Shown here one piece after another: positions 1 through 8,556 of a DNA stretch of 64,000 nt. Source of the stretch: Roseobacter sp. Its GTDB lineage: Bacteria > Pseudomonadota > Alphaproteobacteria > Rhodobacterales > Rhodobacteraceae. The position numbers were made by a program, and so were the translations under genes. The notes beneath the pieces are model-generated. The model made no database searches. It had not been told where the DNA came from and was given only the letters and a program-made list of their open reading frames with translations. Position 1 is the first letter of the stretch. The number at the start of each line of letters is the position of its first letter. The stretch is taken from assembly GCA_024636495.1 (NCBI GenBank), contig JAGXGZ010000043.1:1-64000 (forward strand), written 5' to 3'.

Positions 1-1
1 C

Positions 2-676
2 GAGCTTTTGGAAAACATGCTCAAGAAAAAGATCGTATCCCTGATCGAAGTGACGCGTGCGCGCAAAGTGCACGCGGATGCGCGCATCAAACTGGACGAG
101 ATCACCACAGGCACCGAACTGGACCGCGCGCAGGAATATTCGGACGTCCTGAAGGAACTCGCGACCCTCAAACAGAACCTCAAATCAAGCACCGATCAGT
201 TGAACCGCACCATCTTGGTCAGCCCGTTGCGCGGTATTGTAAATAACCTGAGCGTCACAACAATCGGCGGCGTCGTACGCCCCGGCGAGGAGATTTTGCA
301 GATCATCCCGCTGGATGAAGAATTGTTCGTCGAGGCCCGTGTGAAGCCCGAAAACATCGCAGGTGTACGACCGGGCCAAGAAGCGACGGTCAAGCTGTCG
401 GCCTATGACTACACGATCTATGGGACGCTGAAAGGGACGGTCAAACTGATCTCGGCTGACACGTTCAAAGACGAACGTTCGCGCAGCCCCGACGGCGATC
501 CGCATTACAAGGTGACCTTGCAGGTCGATACTGAACACCTCACACCGCGTCAGGCGTCGCTGCAAATCCGTCCGGGCATGCAGGCAAGTGTTGAGCTGCA
601 CACCGGATCAAAGACGGTTTTGCAATATTTGCTGAAGCCTCTGTACAAGTCCAAAGAGGCGTTTCGCGAGCCATAA
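2..676 (+). CDS. HlyD-family type I secretion periplasmic adaptor, C-terminal part
   Basis: This is the 3' portion of a membrane-fusion (periplasmic adaptor) protein of type I secretion systems. It would bridge an inner-membrane ABC exporter to a TolC-like channel. The frame is already open at the window edge, so the N-terminal membrane anchor lies upstream. A charged, helical coiled-coil hairpin arm occupies roughly the first 65 residues. It is followed by the lipoyl/beta-barrel part, with 'SPLRGIVNNL' and 'GGVVRPGEEILQIIP', both typical of HlyD/PrtE adaptors, and a C-terminal 'IRPGMQASVEL' motif. The TAA stop is at 674-676. The ABC exporter should lie just upstream. The family is certain; the secreted substrate is unknown. 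Confidence 0.88.
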   Translation, partial: ELLENMLKKKIVSLIEVTRARKVHADARIKLDEITTGTELDRAQEYSDVLKELATLKQNLKSSTDQLNRTILVSPLRGIVNNLSVTTIGGVVRPGEEILQIIPLDEELFVEARVKPENIAGVRPGQEATVKLSAYDYTIYGTLKGTVKLISADTFKDERSRSPDGDPHYKVTLQVDTEHLTPRQASLQIRPGMQASVELHTGSKTVLQYLLKPLYKSKEAFREP

Positions 677-701
677 TATGTCGGCTTTTCAAGCGAGCGC
701 C

Positions 702-753
702 GGGGGGCTGTCTGCCCCCCGGGACCCCCCGAGGATTTTGAACCATTTGGAAG
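702..753. repeat. Extragenic hairpin element, copy A (class 2)
   Basis: A G/C palindrome (GGGGGCTGTCTGCCCCC) is followed by a GAGGATTTTG stretch and ACCATTTGGAAG. The element fills the gap between the hlyD-like stop and the dtd stop, which face each other. It shares its layout and much of its sequence with the copy at 54301-54351. It probably acts as a transcription terminator at this convergent junction. Confidence 0.6.
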
Positions 754-1200
754 CTAGGGCTTTTCGGTGTCGATCCAAAGTGTGACGGGGCCGTCGTTGG
801 TGAGAGCAACGGCCATGTCTGCGCCGAACCGGCCGGTTTGAACCGGGATACCCAGATTTTTCATACAAGCGATAAAGTGCTCGTAGAGCGCGTTTGCCTG
901 ATCCGGTTTTGCGGCATAGGAAAATCCGGGGCGTGTGCCGCGCGAGGTATCTGCGGCCAAGGTGAATTGGCTGACGATAAGGGCATGACCGCCGGTTTGG
1001 GCCAGGTTCAGGTTCATCTTGCCGCCGTCGTCTTTGAAGAGCCGTAGTTTCGCGATTTTCGCGGCAAGGGCTTGGGCGGTCGCTTGGGAATCGTCCGGCA
1101 TTGCGCAAACGAAGATCAGCAAGCCCGCATCAATCTGGCCAATCACTGCACCCTCGACGGTGACAGAGGCGTTCGAGACCCGTTGAAGCAAAGCGCGCAT
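754..1200 (-). CDS. dtd: D-aminoacyl-tRNA deacylase
   Basis: This cytosolic proofreading enzyme hydrolyses D-Tyr and other D-aminoacyl groups, and Gly mischarged on tRNA-Ala, keeping D-residues out of translation. At 148 residues it is the normal length for DTD. It starts with the canonical [15 protein letters not shown] and carries the catalytic SQFTL motif and the C-terminal 'NDGPVTLWI' segment with the cross-subunit Gly-Pro-type motif. The gene starts 1 bp after the nitroreductase stop, so it is the last member of the long minus-strand run. The TAG stop abuts the extragenic hairpin at 702-753. Identification is firm. Confidence 0.96.
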   Translation of the reverse strand: MRALLQRVSNASVTVEGAVIGQIDAGLLIFVCAMPDDSQATAQALAAKIAKLRLFKDDGGKMNLNLAQTGGHALIVSQFTLAADTSRGTRPGFSYAAKPDQANALYEHFIACMKNLGIPVQTGRFGADMAVALTNDGPVTLWIDTEKP

Positions 1201-1201
1201 G

Positions 1202-1876
1202 TCAGGATTTCCAGTCTATGATGTCAGAGGGGGCCGCGCGTTCAGTGCGAAACTGATTGATCGGGGCGCGGGCATCGGCATAGCCAAACGAGATCGCACA
1301 AAGGATCAACCGGTCGTCTGCGATATCCAATTGCGCGCGCACGACGGGCGCATAGGCGGCGATTGCAGCTTGGGCGATTGTCGCCACCCCAAGGGCAGTT
1401 GCGGCCAACGTAAAGGCCGTGACGAACCCCCCGCAATCCATTGCGCCGTAAGGGCCCAGCTCGGCCGGTGCCGAGATGATCGCAACATGTGGCGCATCAA
1501 ACAGGGCGTAGTTGCGCAGCATTTGTGCGGTGCGGCCTGCACGGTCTGATTTGTCTATGCTCACGGCATCATAAAGCTGAAATCCGCAGGTGCGGCGACG
1601 GTCATTATAGACCCCCGAATAGCTTTTGGGCCAATCCATATCAGGCTTCGGGGGCGCCCCGCCACTGGCGGCCTGCATCATGGCGGTGCGAAACCTTTCG
1701 GTTGCTTCACCCTTGGTGATGCTGACCTGCCAAGGCTGCGCATTGCACCAGCTTGGCACATGACGCGCGGTCGAGATGATCCGGGTGATCACATCGTCCG
1801 GCACTGGATCAGGCAGAAACGCGCGGCACGAATACCGCGCTTTTAGGATATCGGTCAAACTGTCGATCTGGGTCAT
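1202..1876 (-). CDS. Nitroreductase family protein
   Basis: A 224-residue FMN-dependent oxidoreductase of the nitroreductase superfamily, expected to use NAD(P)H to reduce nitro, quinone or enone substrates in the cytosol. Near the N-terminus, 'RYSCRAF' matches the conserved R(R/Y)SxRxF phosphate-binding motif, and '[13 protein letters not shown]' matches the SxxNxQPW motif. The central '[12 protein letters not shown]' fits the flavin and dimer-interface region. Its ATG overlaps the stop of the zinc-ribbon gene by 4 bp, and dtd follows after 1 bp, so the genes are translationally coupled. The physiological substrate cannot be inferred. It may be a passenger of the stress-like cluster. Confidence 0.9.
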   Translation of the reverse strand: MTQIDSLTDILKARYSCRAFLPDPVPDDVITRIISTARHVPSWCNAQPWQVSITKGEATERFRTAMMQAASGGAPPKPDMDWPKSYSGVYNDRRRTCGFQLYDAVSIDKSDRAGRTAQMLRNYALFDAPHVAIISAPAELGPYGAMDCGGFVTAFTLAATALGVATIAQAAIAAYAPVVRAQLDIADDRLILCAISFGYADARAPINQFRTERAAPSDIIDWKS

Positions 1877-3003
1877 TTTTGCAGCGCCATAAAATAGCCG
1901 ACCACCCCGGCAGCCAACAGGCCAAGGATGACAGCAAAGGTGATTTTGATTGCTGAGTAGGGGCGTTCGCCCTGCACATTGCCGGTGCGCCCGTTGACCA
2001 CAAAGCGGTAGGTCTTGCCGCGGTACTTATAGGCGGCCAGCCAGACCGGCAGCAGGACGTGTTTGAATGTCACGTCACTGATCTGGGTCTGAACATTATG
2101 GATCCGCTGCCTGTCCCCGCCGATATCAAAACGCACGTCGCGTTCGATCATCGCGTCCATGATCTGGCGCGCCTCGACATAGCCTTCGTCCAAGGCGATC
2201 GAATAGGCTTCGGCGCGGAAACCGGCGAGATATTCCGGGGCATAGGGTTCAAGTGCTGAAAGATCCCAAGGCTCAAGCGCGTCGGTGAACCGTTTGGGCA
2301 GCGATTTGGACGCCAGGACCAGCACATCGTCAAAGAACCGCGCCACCCTGCCAGAGGCCGCACGCCAGCGCACCTTTGGGACCTGCTGCTGGGTCGGCTT
2401 GCCATCTCGCATAACGGTGACGGTCACATAGTAGACCGTGCCGCGTTCGCCTGTATAGCTGGACTTTGTGTCGGCGTCATAGGTCCAGTAGGGCACATAA
2501 ATGCCCTCCATACGGCGGCCTTTGCGCGCGTATTCCTGCAAGCCGTTGGGGGCGAACCAAAGGCTGCCCAGCCAATTGGTCATTGCATCTTTGGCAACGT
2601 TTTCGGTCAATGCAAAAGGCAGAACGCCGCGCGGTTTGATATGCCGGTTTACGCCAGTATCGACCACGACGGGTGTTGCGCAGAACGGGCATTCTGTGGC
2701 GTGTTTGTCGGCGTCAAATTCGATCTGTGCCGCGCAGTTCGGGCAGGTCGTGACGCGGGTATCTTCCATTTCGGTTTGCGGCAGGGCGCTGGCAATTGCG
2801 GCGCGAAAATCAAGTTCGGCAATGGGTTGGTGGGTGCGCCGCCCTGATATCCGTTCGGTATTGCCACAATGGTCGCAAACCAGCAGATATTTTTCGGGGT
2901 CAAAACGCAGGTCTGATCCGCAGGTATCGCAGGGAAAGCGGTGCTCTTCCACCGGGCCGGGTGGTGGGGGCGGTGGGTCAAAGGAAGGGCTGTCGGGCAT
3001 CAA
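1873..3003 (-). CDS. Double zinc-ribbon membrane-anchored protein (YdjG-like)
   Basis: A 376-residue protein with a proline-rich start and two zinc ribbons. The first is CDTC...CDHC at about residues 25-46 and the second CPNC...CPFC at about 86-107. A long soluble region follows, then one hydrophobic helix at the extreme C-terminus ('FAVILGLLAAGVVGYFMA'). Such proteins are often mis-described as primosomal-protein-like or TFIIB-ribbon proteins. The architecture recalls B. subtilis YdjG, which lies beside the SPFH protein YdjI. Here an SPFH gene is three genes upstream in the same run, supporting a shared envelope role. It overlaps the nitroreductase start (ATGA). The exact function is unknown. 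Confidence 0.78.
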   Translation of the reverse strand: MMPDSPSFDPPPPPPGPVEEHRFPCDTCGSDLRFDPEKYLLVCDHCGNTERISGRRTHQPIAELDFRAAIASALPQTEMEDTRVTTCPNCAAQIEFDADKHATECPFCATPVVVDTGVNRHIKPRGVLPFALTENVAKDAMTNWLGSLWFAPNGLQEYARKGRRMEGIYVPYWTYDADTKSSYTGERGTVYYVTVTVMRDGKPTQQQVPKVRWRAASGRVARFFDDVLVLASKSLPKRFTDALEPWDLSALEPYAPEYLAGFRAEAYSIALDEGYVEARQIMDAMIERDVRFDIGGDRQRIHNVQTQISDVTFKHVLLPVWLAAYKYRGKTYRFVVNGRTGNVQGERPYSAIKITFAVILGLLAAGVVGYFMALQK

Positions 3004-3066
3004 TGCGTCCTCTGGTCGGGCTTATGGCAGACATACCCTGCCAAGCCCCGTGTCACCAGTGGCGAG

Positions 3067-3606
3067 TTATAAAAACCGGTGGAGCAGCTTGGGGGCCATG
3101 ATGCGCAGGGCGTTGTCTTTCAGGGCAAAATGGCGCCAGATGTGAAACCCTGCATGCAGTGCTGCGATCAGCGCAAGACCGTAAAACTCAATGCTGTGCA
3201 AAAGCCCTACCCAGTCATTTGCCAGCGGCATGTTCAGCGGCACTGCAATCGGGACGATCCCGCCCGCCCAAAGCTGCACGGTCGATGTGACGCCGATCAA
3301 GAGCCCCGTCAAAGCAACGCCAAAGATGCCCCATATCAATGTCTTATGCAGGATGGGATGAAGCCGGCGGGCCCATCCCGTCAGCTTGGGGCCGGGCCGG
3401 CTTAGCAGCCCTTTGCGCAGATACAGGGCGGTCCAAAGCAACGCGGTGCTCACGAATATCAGCCCCATCACTGAATGGAACCGTACAGCACCCGGCCCAA
3501 TGCGGGCAACATCAGCGGGCTGCACCAGAATGAACCACGCAAACATCGGTACCATTGACCAATGGATGATCTTGAGCGTTGTGCGACGGTTCGGCCAGCG
3601 CATCAC
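3067..3606 (-). CDS. Cytochrome b561-like membrane protein (four-His version)
   Basis: A 179-residue, four-helix integral membrane protein resembling bacterial cytochrome b561 (CybB/COG3038). Such proteins bind two b haems and move electrons between quinone and a periplasmic acceptor, for example superoxide in E. coli CybB. Candidate axial histidines are H15 in helix 1, H44 in helix 2, and H137 and H151 around helix 4. A loop motif, 'LLSRPGPKL', is shared with its neighbour. The start codon overlaps the stop of the upstream paralogue at 3603-4028 (ATGA). The tandem pair suggests a heterodimer. Haem binding is inferred from the histidines only. Confidence 0.82.
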   Translation of the reverse strand: MMRWPNRRTTLKIIHWSMVPMFAWFILVQPADVARIGPGAVRFHSVMGLIFVSTALLWTALYLRKGLLSRPGPKLTGWARRLHPILHKTLIWGIFGVALTGLLIGVTSTVQLWAGGIVPIAVPLNMPLANDWVGLLHSIEFYGLALIAALHAGFHIWRHFALKDNALRIMAPKLLHRFL

Positions 3607-4028
3607 AGGATCGAATGCATGAATTTCGGCAAGATCAGGCGCAACGCATTGTCATAAAGGGCCGTGTGTCGCCAAAAATGAAACACTCCATGCGCCGTGC
3701 CCGCCCCGAGTGTGACCAACAGCATGGTCCACGCGTCAAGATACGGGATCGGGCTGCCAAAAAGGCGTCCGACGATCGCGACGGCTGTCAGGGACAGCAA
3801 GATATGTAGCAAACGGTGCATCCAAGGATAGGCACGGCGGACCGCTGGTGAAAGTTTCGGGCCGGGTCGGCCCAGCAGGCCTTTGGTTAGGGTGATTGCC
3901 TCCCATACCACAACGATACCGGCAAACACCCCCAACACATAGGTGTTGGAGGTTCCGCCTTTGACCATCGCCAAAAGCAACAGCACCACAGACCAGTGCA
4001 AAACAATGACGACGCTGCGACGTGTCAT
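3603..4028 (-). CDS. Cytochrome b561-like paralogue lacking one histidine pair
   Basis: A 141-residue membrane protein clearly homologous to the downstream gene product. Shared features are VLHWSVV near the start, 'LLGRPGPKLS', 'WMHRLLH', 'HFWRHTALYDNALR' and 'PKFMHSIL'. The ATG at 4028 is chosen because homology begins there and it lies 7 bp after the SPFH stop. An upstream in-frame extension would overlap the SPFH gene. H11 and H113 correspond to H15 and H151 of the partner. The helix-2 histidine (H44) and H137 have no counterpart, and the region before helix 4 is shorter. It may bind a single haem or act as a structural partner. Confidence 0.78.
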   Translation of the reverse strand: MTRRSVVIVLHWSVVLLLLAMVKGGTSNTYVLGVFAGIVVVWEAITLTKGLLGRPGPKLSPAVRRAYPWMHRLLHILLSLTAVAIVGRLFGSPIPYLDAWTMLLVTLGAGTAHGVFHFWRHTALYDNALRLILPKFMHSIL

Positions 4029-4035
4029 AGCTGGA

Positions 4036-5145
4036 TTAGCTTGCGGGGGGCGGAGGCGGTGGCATGACGGTGAAAAGCTGCGCCAATTCGTCGACGTCGT
4101 TTGCCTTGATCCAGCCATCCTGACCGGGGGTCCAAACCAATGTCTCGCGGGTCAGCGCACCATCGCTTGTCATGCGTCCAAGGGCTGCTTTTGAAAACGG
4201 GCCTTTGGTCTGGCCGTTTTCAGCCAGATGCCAGACCTTGTCTGCGACCGGCGGCGGCGGTGGCGTTTGGACGGCAGTGGCGCGCGGCCCCCACGGGCCT
4301 GCCTGTGCGGCGGCGGCTTGCCCGATCTGCATGCCCAAACCAGCGCCCAATCCCGCCTGCATCGCGGCACCCGCGCCGCCATCCCGGCCAAGCGCTTCGG
4401 CGGCTTGGAACTGGGTGTATTGGTTCAGGTCGCCCACCAAACCCATCGAAGACCGCTTGTCCAAAACCGCCTCGACTGCGGGGGGCAGAGATACGTTTTC
4501 AACATACAGCTCGGGGATCGACAGGCCGTATTCGGCGATGGTCGCTGAAATCTCGGCGCTGACCAGCTTGCCCAGTTCGCGGGTGTTGGCGGCCATATCA
4601 AGGATCGGGATTTTCGACATCGCGATGCTGCGCGAAAATTCCTGCACGATGATGTTGCGGATCTGATAGCTGATCTCGTCCATGGTGAATTCGCCATCGG
4701 TGCCGACGATCTCGGTCAGGAAATGGGCAGGGTCTGACACCTTGACCGAATAGGTGCCAAAGGCGCGCAGGCGCACGGGGCCAAACTCGGGGTCACGTAC
4801 GATAATGGGGTTTTTCGTGCCCCATTTCAGATCGTTAAAGCGGGTGGTGTTGACGAAATAGATCTCTGATTTGAACGGGCTTTTAAAGCCGTGATCCCAA
4901 TGCTGCAACGATGTCATGATCGGCATGTTGTTCGTCTCAAGCATATAGAGGCCGGGGGTGAAGACATCGGCCAACTGCCCTTCGTGGACAAACACAGCTG
5001 CTTGACCCTCGCGCACGGTCAGCTTGGCACCGTATTTGATCTCGTGGCCTTCGCGCTCGAACCGCCAAACCATGGTGTCGCGGGTGTCATCAGTCCAGTG
5101 AATGACGTCGATGAATTGGCCGGATAGGAAATCGAGAATACCCAT
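4036..5145 (-). CDS. SPFH/Band-7 protein with C-terminal GYF_2 domain
   Basis: A 369-residue protein. Residues about 1-255 form an SPFH (stomatin/prohibitin/flotillin) domain of the YdjI 'virion core-like' type, with 'WRFEREGHEIKYGAKLTVREGQ' and 'ELYVENVSLPPAVEAVLDKR'. A Gly/Ala/Gln-rich linker and a proline tract follow. A GYF_2 domain at about residues 305-360 ('VWHLAENGQTKGPFS') normally binds proline-rich peptides, and the zinc-ribbon protein of this run has a suitable proline-rich N-terminus. No membrane helix is evident. The neighbours suggest a membrane-associated scaffold in envelope stress. The domain calls are strong; the role is inferred. Confidence 0.85.
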   Translation of the reverse strand: MGILDFLSGQFIDVIHWTDDTRDTMVWRFEREGHEIKYGAKLTVREGQAAVFVHEGQLADVFTPGLYMLETNNMPIMTSLQHWDHGFKSPFKSEIYFVNTTRFNDLKWGTKNPIIVRDPEFGPVRLRAFGTYSVKVSDPAHFLTEIVGTDGEFTMDEISYQIRNIIVQEFSRSIAMSKIPILDMAANTRELGKLVSAEISATIAEYGLSIPELYVENVSLPPAVEAVLDKRSSMGLVGDLNQYTQFQAAEALGRDGGAGAAMQAGLGAGLGMQIGQAAAAQAGPWGPRATAVQTPPPPPVADKVWHLAENGQTKGPFSKAALGRMTSDGALTRETLVWTPGQDGWIKANDVDELAQLFTVMPPPPPPAS

Positions 5146-5177
5146 GGGTGTGGTCCTTTCGGGGGCAAAGCAGCGGT

Positions 5178-6134
5178 CTAAAGAGGCCCGCCAGTCAGTT
5201 CGCGGGCGATAATTCGGGTGATGGGGGCGGCTTCTTCCGCGCTCATGCCTGCATGCAAGCGGGGATCATACAGTATCTTAAGCAAGTGTTCATCGTGCCG
5301 CGTCAACAATGCGAATTCGTCGTCATCGTTAAAGATCGACGGGCGCGCGGTCGGGCTGTCATTGGCAAGCCCCATGCCTTGGGCAAGTTCTTCATGGATA
5401 CAAGACAAGCGCATCAACGAAGGGTTTTCGGCGCGGATGACGGCCACAGCGGCGGTGTAGGTGCTGGGATCGGTGCCGCCTGCGTAAGCCGCCACGATGC
5501 AATAGGTGTCACGGCGCAAGTCGCGCAAAGCGGCAAGGCTGGCGGGGGTCACACCGGGAATGCGTTTTGCGGCCTCGTCAAGCGCGGCTTCGCGGTCATC
5601 TTCGCTTGCGATGATCACCATAAAATTGGGCGCACCCCCGACTGAAATCGGATGCCCGGTTACGCCCGCAAGCCTGCCCGCATAGGCGCGCACGGCAGCG
5701 GTATCGCTTTCGCGTTCGGATGGGGGCACGCTTTCACCAAAAACGATGGCCATGCGCACGGGCTTGTCCCACCGACGCATCAGGGTCTTTTCGCCGCGAC
5801 CAGAAAAATTGGCGTTATATTCGTTATAAAAAGCAACCTGCTCAAAATTGCGCGCCAACATATCCGATGTGTATGGGGTGTCAGGCCCACCGCCATCCCG
5901 GCGCATCAGACCCTGACTGAGCTGGGCCTGTTGCACCTGGTTGAAATAACTGCGCAGCTTGGCGCTTGCCTCGGATGTGGGACGGTCCACAACCGGGGCA
6001 GGCAAAGCGACCAGATCTGCCGGGCGCGCAACAGGTTTGGCCGTAGGTTCAACCGGGGGCCTTAGTGCGCAAGCGCACAGCAACAGCGATGCTGCCACGA
6101 TCGCAAACCTGCTTTTCCGCTGAAACATAGCCAT
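5178..6134 (-). CDS. DUF2927 domain lipoprotein
   Basis: A 318-residue secreted protein. The N-terminus (MAMFQRKSRFAIVAASLLLCAC) has a lipobox ending in LCAC, so it is probably lipid-anchored in the envelope. After a proline-rich linker, the C-terminal two thirds match DUF2927, found mainly in Rhodobacteraceae. It contains 'SCIHEELAQGMGL', an H-E-E arrangement reminiscent of a metalloprotease helix, and 'FNDDDEFALLTRHDEHLLKILYD'. No activity is established for the family as far as I know. It lies between the TelA-like and SPFH genes with gaps of 23 and 32 bp, consistent with one transcript. Confidence 0.82.
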   Translation of the reverse strand: MAMFQRKSRFAIVAASLLLCACALRPPVEPTAKPVARPADLVALPAPVVDRPTSEASAKLRSYFNQVQQAQLSQGLMRRDGGGPDTPYTSDMLARNFEQVAFYNEYNANFSGRGEKTLMRRWDKPVRMAIVFGESVPPSERESDTAAVRAYAGRLAGVTGHPISVGGAPNFMVIIASEDDREAALDEAAKRIPGVTPASLAALRDLRRDTYCIVAAYAGGTDPSTYTAAVAVIRAENPSLMRLSCIHEELAQGMGLANDSPTARPSIFNDDDEFALLTRHDEHLLKILYDPRLHAGMSAEEAAPITRIIARELTGGPL

Positions 6135-6157
6135 TCCCTTTGCCGCGCGCCTTTATC

Positions 6158-7324
6158 TTATGCGGCGGGTTTGGCCGCTGACGCAGACGCCAGCGTATCG
6201 CGCAAATTGGCTTCCATTTCTTCCAGTTCCTTTTCGGCTGCGGCCCGTTTTGCCTTGCCCTCGTCTGCAATCTGCAAGGATTCCTGAATCGTGCCGATCA
6301 GATCTGCATTGGCCTGCTTGACGGCCTCGATATCGAAAACGCCGCGCTCCATCTCTGTGCGGATGATCTTGTTGCTTTCGCGCAGGTTCTTGGCATTCGA
6401 GGTCAGCAGTTCGTTGGTCAGATCATTGGCCTCGCGCACGGCAACCGCCGCCTCGCGGGACCGCTGGATTGTCACGGCCTGTGCGAGTTGGGTTTCCCAA
6501 AGCGGCACGGTATTCACAAGGGTCGAGTTGATCTTGGTGACTAGTGATTTGTCGTTTTCCTGAACCAAGCGGATCGAGGGCAGGGATTGCATTGTCACCT
6601 GACGCGTCAGTTTCAGATCATGAACCCGGCGTTCCAGATCGTCGCGCGCGGCCCGCATGTCGCGCAGTTCTTGCGCCATGATCACCTGATCATCCTCAGG
6701 TGCGGCTTTGACGGCGGCCTCTTTGGCGGGAATGTCGGTTCCATCCAGCTCGGCCAGCTTGGCCTCGCCCGCAGCGATATAAAGCGCCAGTTCATCGTAA
6801 AACTGCAGTGTCTTTTCATACAGCATATCAAGCGATTTGATATCTTTCAGCAGAGTATGCTCGTGGGTCAGCAATTCATCTGTCACACGGTCAATCTGAC
6901 CTTGGACCTTTTCGAATTTGGCCGTGAACTTGGCGAAAGGTGCGGCACGGCCCAGCAAACGTTCCCACCAGCTGCGCTCGCGGCGCACGTCCAGCTCGGA
7001 TACAGAGAACCCGCGAATGGTCGTTACGATGTTACGCAGACTGTCACCTGCGGGGCCTACATCCTTGTTGCGCACGTCTTGCAACATGGCTTGGCTGATC
7101 TCTTGCAACTCTGCTTGGGCAGCTGACCCGAAAGAGATAATCGACTGCGTCTCGTTCATGTCGATCTCGGCCATGCGGCTTTTGATCTCGTTGCTCATCG
7201 GGCCATCGGCCTTTTCAAGTGACACAATCGCATCAGCGGGGGACGGGTCAGCCAATACCAAGGCGTTCACTTCTTCAACGAGCGCTACGGATTGGGTCGC
7301 TTTTTCGCGGACGATATCAGACAT
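6158..7324 (-). CDS. TelA-family (toxic anion resistance) protein
   Basis: A 388-residue, largely alpha-helical, coiled-coil-rich protein of the TelA family, linked to tellurite and other envelope stresses. Family features include 'FGSAAQAELQEISQAML', 'WWERLLGRAAPFAKFTAKFEKVQGQIDRV', 'HEHTLLKDIKSLDMLYEKT' and, later, 'PLWETQLAQAVTIQRSREA'. There is no signal peptide or membrane helix, so it is likely cytosolic or peripheral at the membrane. It follows the XpaC-like gene after 31 bp; TelA and XpaC pairs are widespread in bacteria. An actual role in tellurite resistance is not implied. The family is secure. Confidence 0.92.
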   Translation of the reverse strand: MSDIVREKATQSVALVEEVNALVLADPSPADAIVSLEKADGPMSNEIKSRMAEIDMNETQSIISFGSAAQAELQEISQAMLQDVRNKDVGPAGDSLRNIVTTIRGFSVSELDVRRERSWWERLLGRAAPFAKFTAKFEKVQGQIDRVTDELLTHEHTLLKDIKSLDMLYEKTLQFYDELALYIAAGEAKLAELDGTDIPAKEAAVKAAPEDDQVIMAQELRDMRAARDDLERRVHDLKLTRQVTMQSLPSIRLVQENDKSLVTKINSTLVNTVPLWETQLAQAVTIQRSREAAVAVREANDLTNELLTSNAKNLRESNKIIRTEMERGVFDIEAVKQANADLIGTIQESLQIADEGKAKRAAAEKELEEMEANLRDTLASASAAKPAA

Positions 7325-7355
7325 GGGTCATTCTTCCTATTTTGGTGGCGGCGGG

Positions 7356-8228
7356 TCAGTCTAGCCGAACGCCTTCTCGGGAAAGCCGCTCGCGCAGCAC
7401 TTCAATTTCAATGTTCAGATCAGTCTTGTCTTCTAATAGGGACTTTTGCGTGCGTGCCGCAAAGTTTTTATCCAGATCATCCAGCAATGCCATATAGTCA
7501 AGCCGGGCCTGAGCGTCGCGGGTATTTGAATAGATATCCGAGAACTTGATCGTCGCGTCACGCGCTCCAAGCAAATAGACCGACAGATATTTTCGCGCTC
7601 CGGTCAAATCTCGTGGGTCTTCTTCGACGGTCCGGATCAGGGTGCGGGCAGTGGTCTGGAAATCTGCCAACCGCTCTGCGGCCTGGCGGTCGCCTGCGCG
7701 CGCGATTGCCGCGCTCATCGCGGTCAGGTGTTTCTCGGCCTCTTCCACGACACGGGCCACGCGGTCTTTTTGAAAACTGTCAACGCCCTCCATCCCCTTT
7801 GAGGACAACGGATCAATGCCAAACGCGCAAACATGCAGCCCGATTGCGGCAATCCCGTAGATCACCGATGCCGCAATGCCCGGATCGTTCTTGTACGCCG
7901 CGAGTGCGACGCCAAACCCGGTCAGCGCGCTTGCAATCATCTTGCGTGGCAAAGCAGGCCGCTCGGCCACTTTACGTGCGCGGTATGCCGCTTCGGCCTT
8001 AAGCCCCTCGCGCAGCATCAACGCGGCACCGGTCAGCGACGCGGCTGCGATTAACCCGAATGCAAGGCCCTGCGCGCCATCATTCAACGACATAAATACA
8101 AGCGGAATTGCGGGGATGAACAACAGGTTCGACCGTGCGCCAGCCGGATCAACCTCGACCCGTCTGGCCACAGGTGCTTGGGTCGTTTCGCTGTTCTGGC
8201 TGAACTTGCCGCCGTAACGCTTGGCCAT
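7356..8228 (-). CDS. XpaC-like membrane protein
   Basis: A 290-residue protein of the XpaC family (named after 5-bromo-4-chloroindolyl phosphate hydrolysis). The start is set at ATG 8228, where it shares one base with the stop of the upstream small gene (TGATG) and begins MAKRYGGKFS. Two paired hydrophobic segments lie at about residues 28-70 and 95-130, followed by a helical cytosolic tail with 'VEEAEKHLTAMSAAIARAGD' and 'ARKYLSVYLLGARDATIKF'. XpaC proteins are commonly encoded with TelA, as here. The molecular function is unknown; a membrane-stress role is inferred from context. Confidence 0.85.
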   Translation of the reverse strand: MAKRYGGKFSQNSETTQAPVARRVEVDPAGARSNLLFIPAIPLVFMSLNDGAQGLAFGLIAAASLTGAALMLREGLKAEAAYRARKVAERPALPRKMIASALTGFGVALAAYKNDPGIAASVIYGIAAIGLHVCAFGIDPLSSKGMEGVDSFQKDRVARVVEEAEKHLTAMSAAIARAGDRQAAERLADFQTTARTLIRTVEEDPRDLTGARKYLSVYLLGARDATIKFSDIYSNTRDAQARLDYMALLDDLDKNFAARTQKSLLEDKTDLNIEIEVLRERLSREGVRLD

Positions 8229-8458
8229 CAGAGCCCTCCCAGCCAACCGGTGGAAACGCCGAACAACAGCACAATCAGCGCGGCATAGGTGATCTTTTGA
8301 AACGGTGTGGGTACCATATGGCCCTCTTTGGTTTGTCCGTTTGCAGTTCTGAGCATGTTTTGTCCTGCATCCAAAATCCGCCCTGCAATTGCCATCAAAA
8401 CGAAAACAATCACAACAAGAGCGGCTAATAGAGCAACAAACAGAAACAAACGACCCAT
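8228..8458 (-). CDS. Small two-helix membrane protein, first gene of the run
   Basis: A 76-residue hypothetical protein with one hydrophobic helix at about residues 3-25 and a second near the C-terminus ('ITYAALIVLLFGVSTGWLGGL'). The stop overlaps the XpaC-like start by one base, indicating translational coupling. A GAGGTAG ribosome-binding site precedes the ATG. No other minus-strand gene lies immediately upstream, so the transcript of the ten-gene run probably starts between 8459 and 8556. I do not recognise a named family. The coupling and membrane character suggest it works with XpaC and TelA. Confidence 0.72.
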   Translation of the reverse strand: MGRLFLFVALLAALVVIVFVLMAIAGRILDAGQNMLRTANGQTKEGHMVPTPFQKITYAALIVLLFGVSTGWLGGL

Positions 8459-8556
8459 CTAAATTCTACCTCTTGGCCATATATAGGGGGTCTGACGCGG
8501 GGCCGCTAGGGATTCCGCGCCAAAGTGGCATATGCGTGCCTTAGATGGTTGAGTTT

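Noticed and set aside
2501-3145. 214-residue plus-strand open frame
   Set aside because: Antisense to the zinc-ribbon gene, with low-complexity Ser/Arg/Gly composition and no ribosome-binding site.
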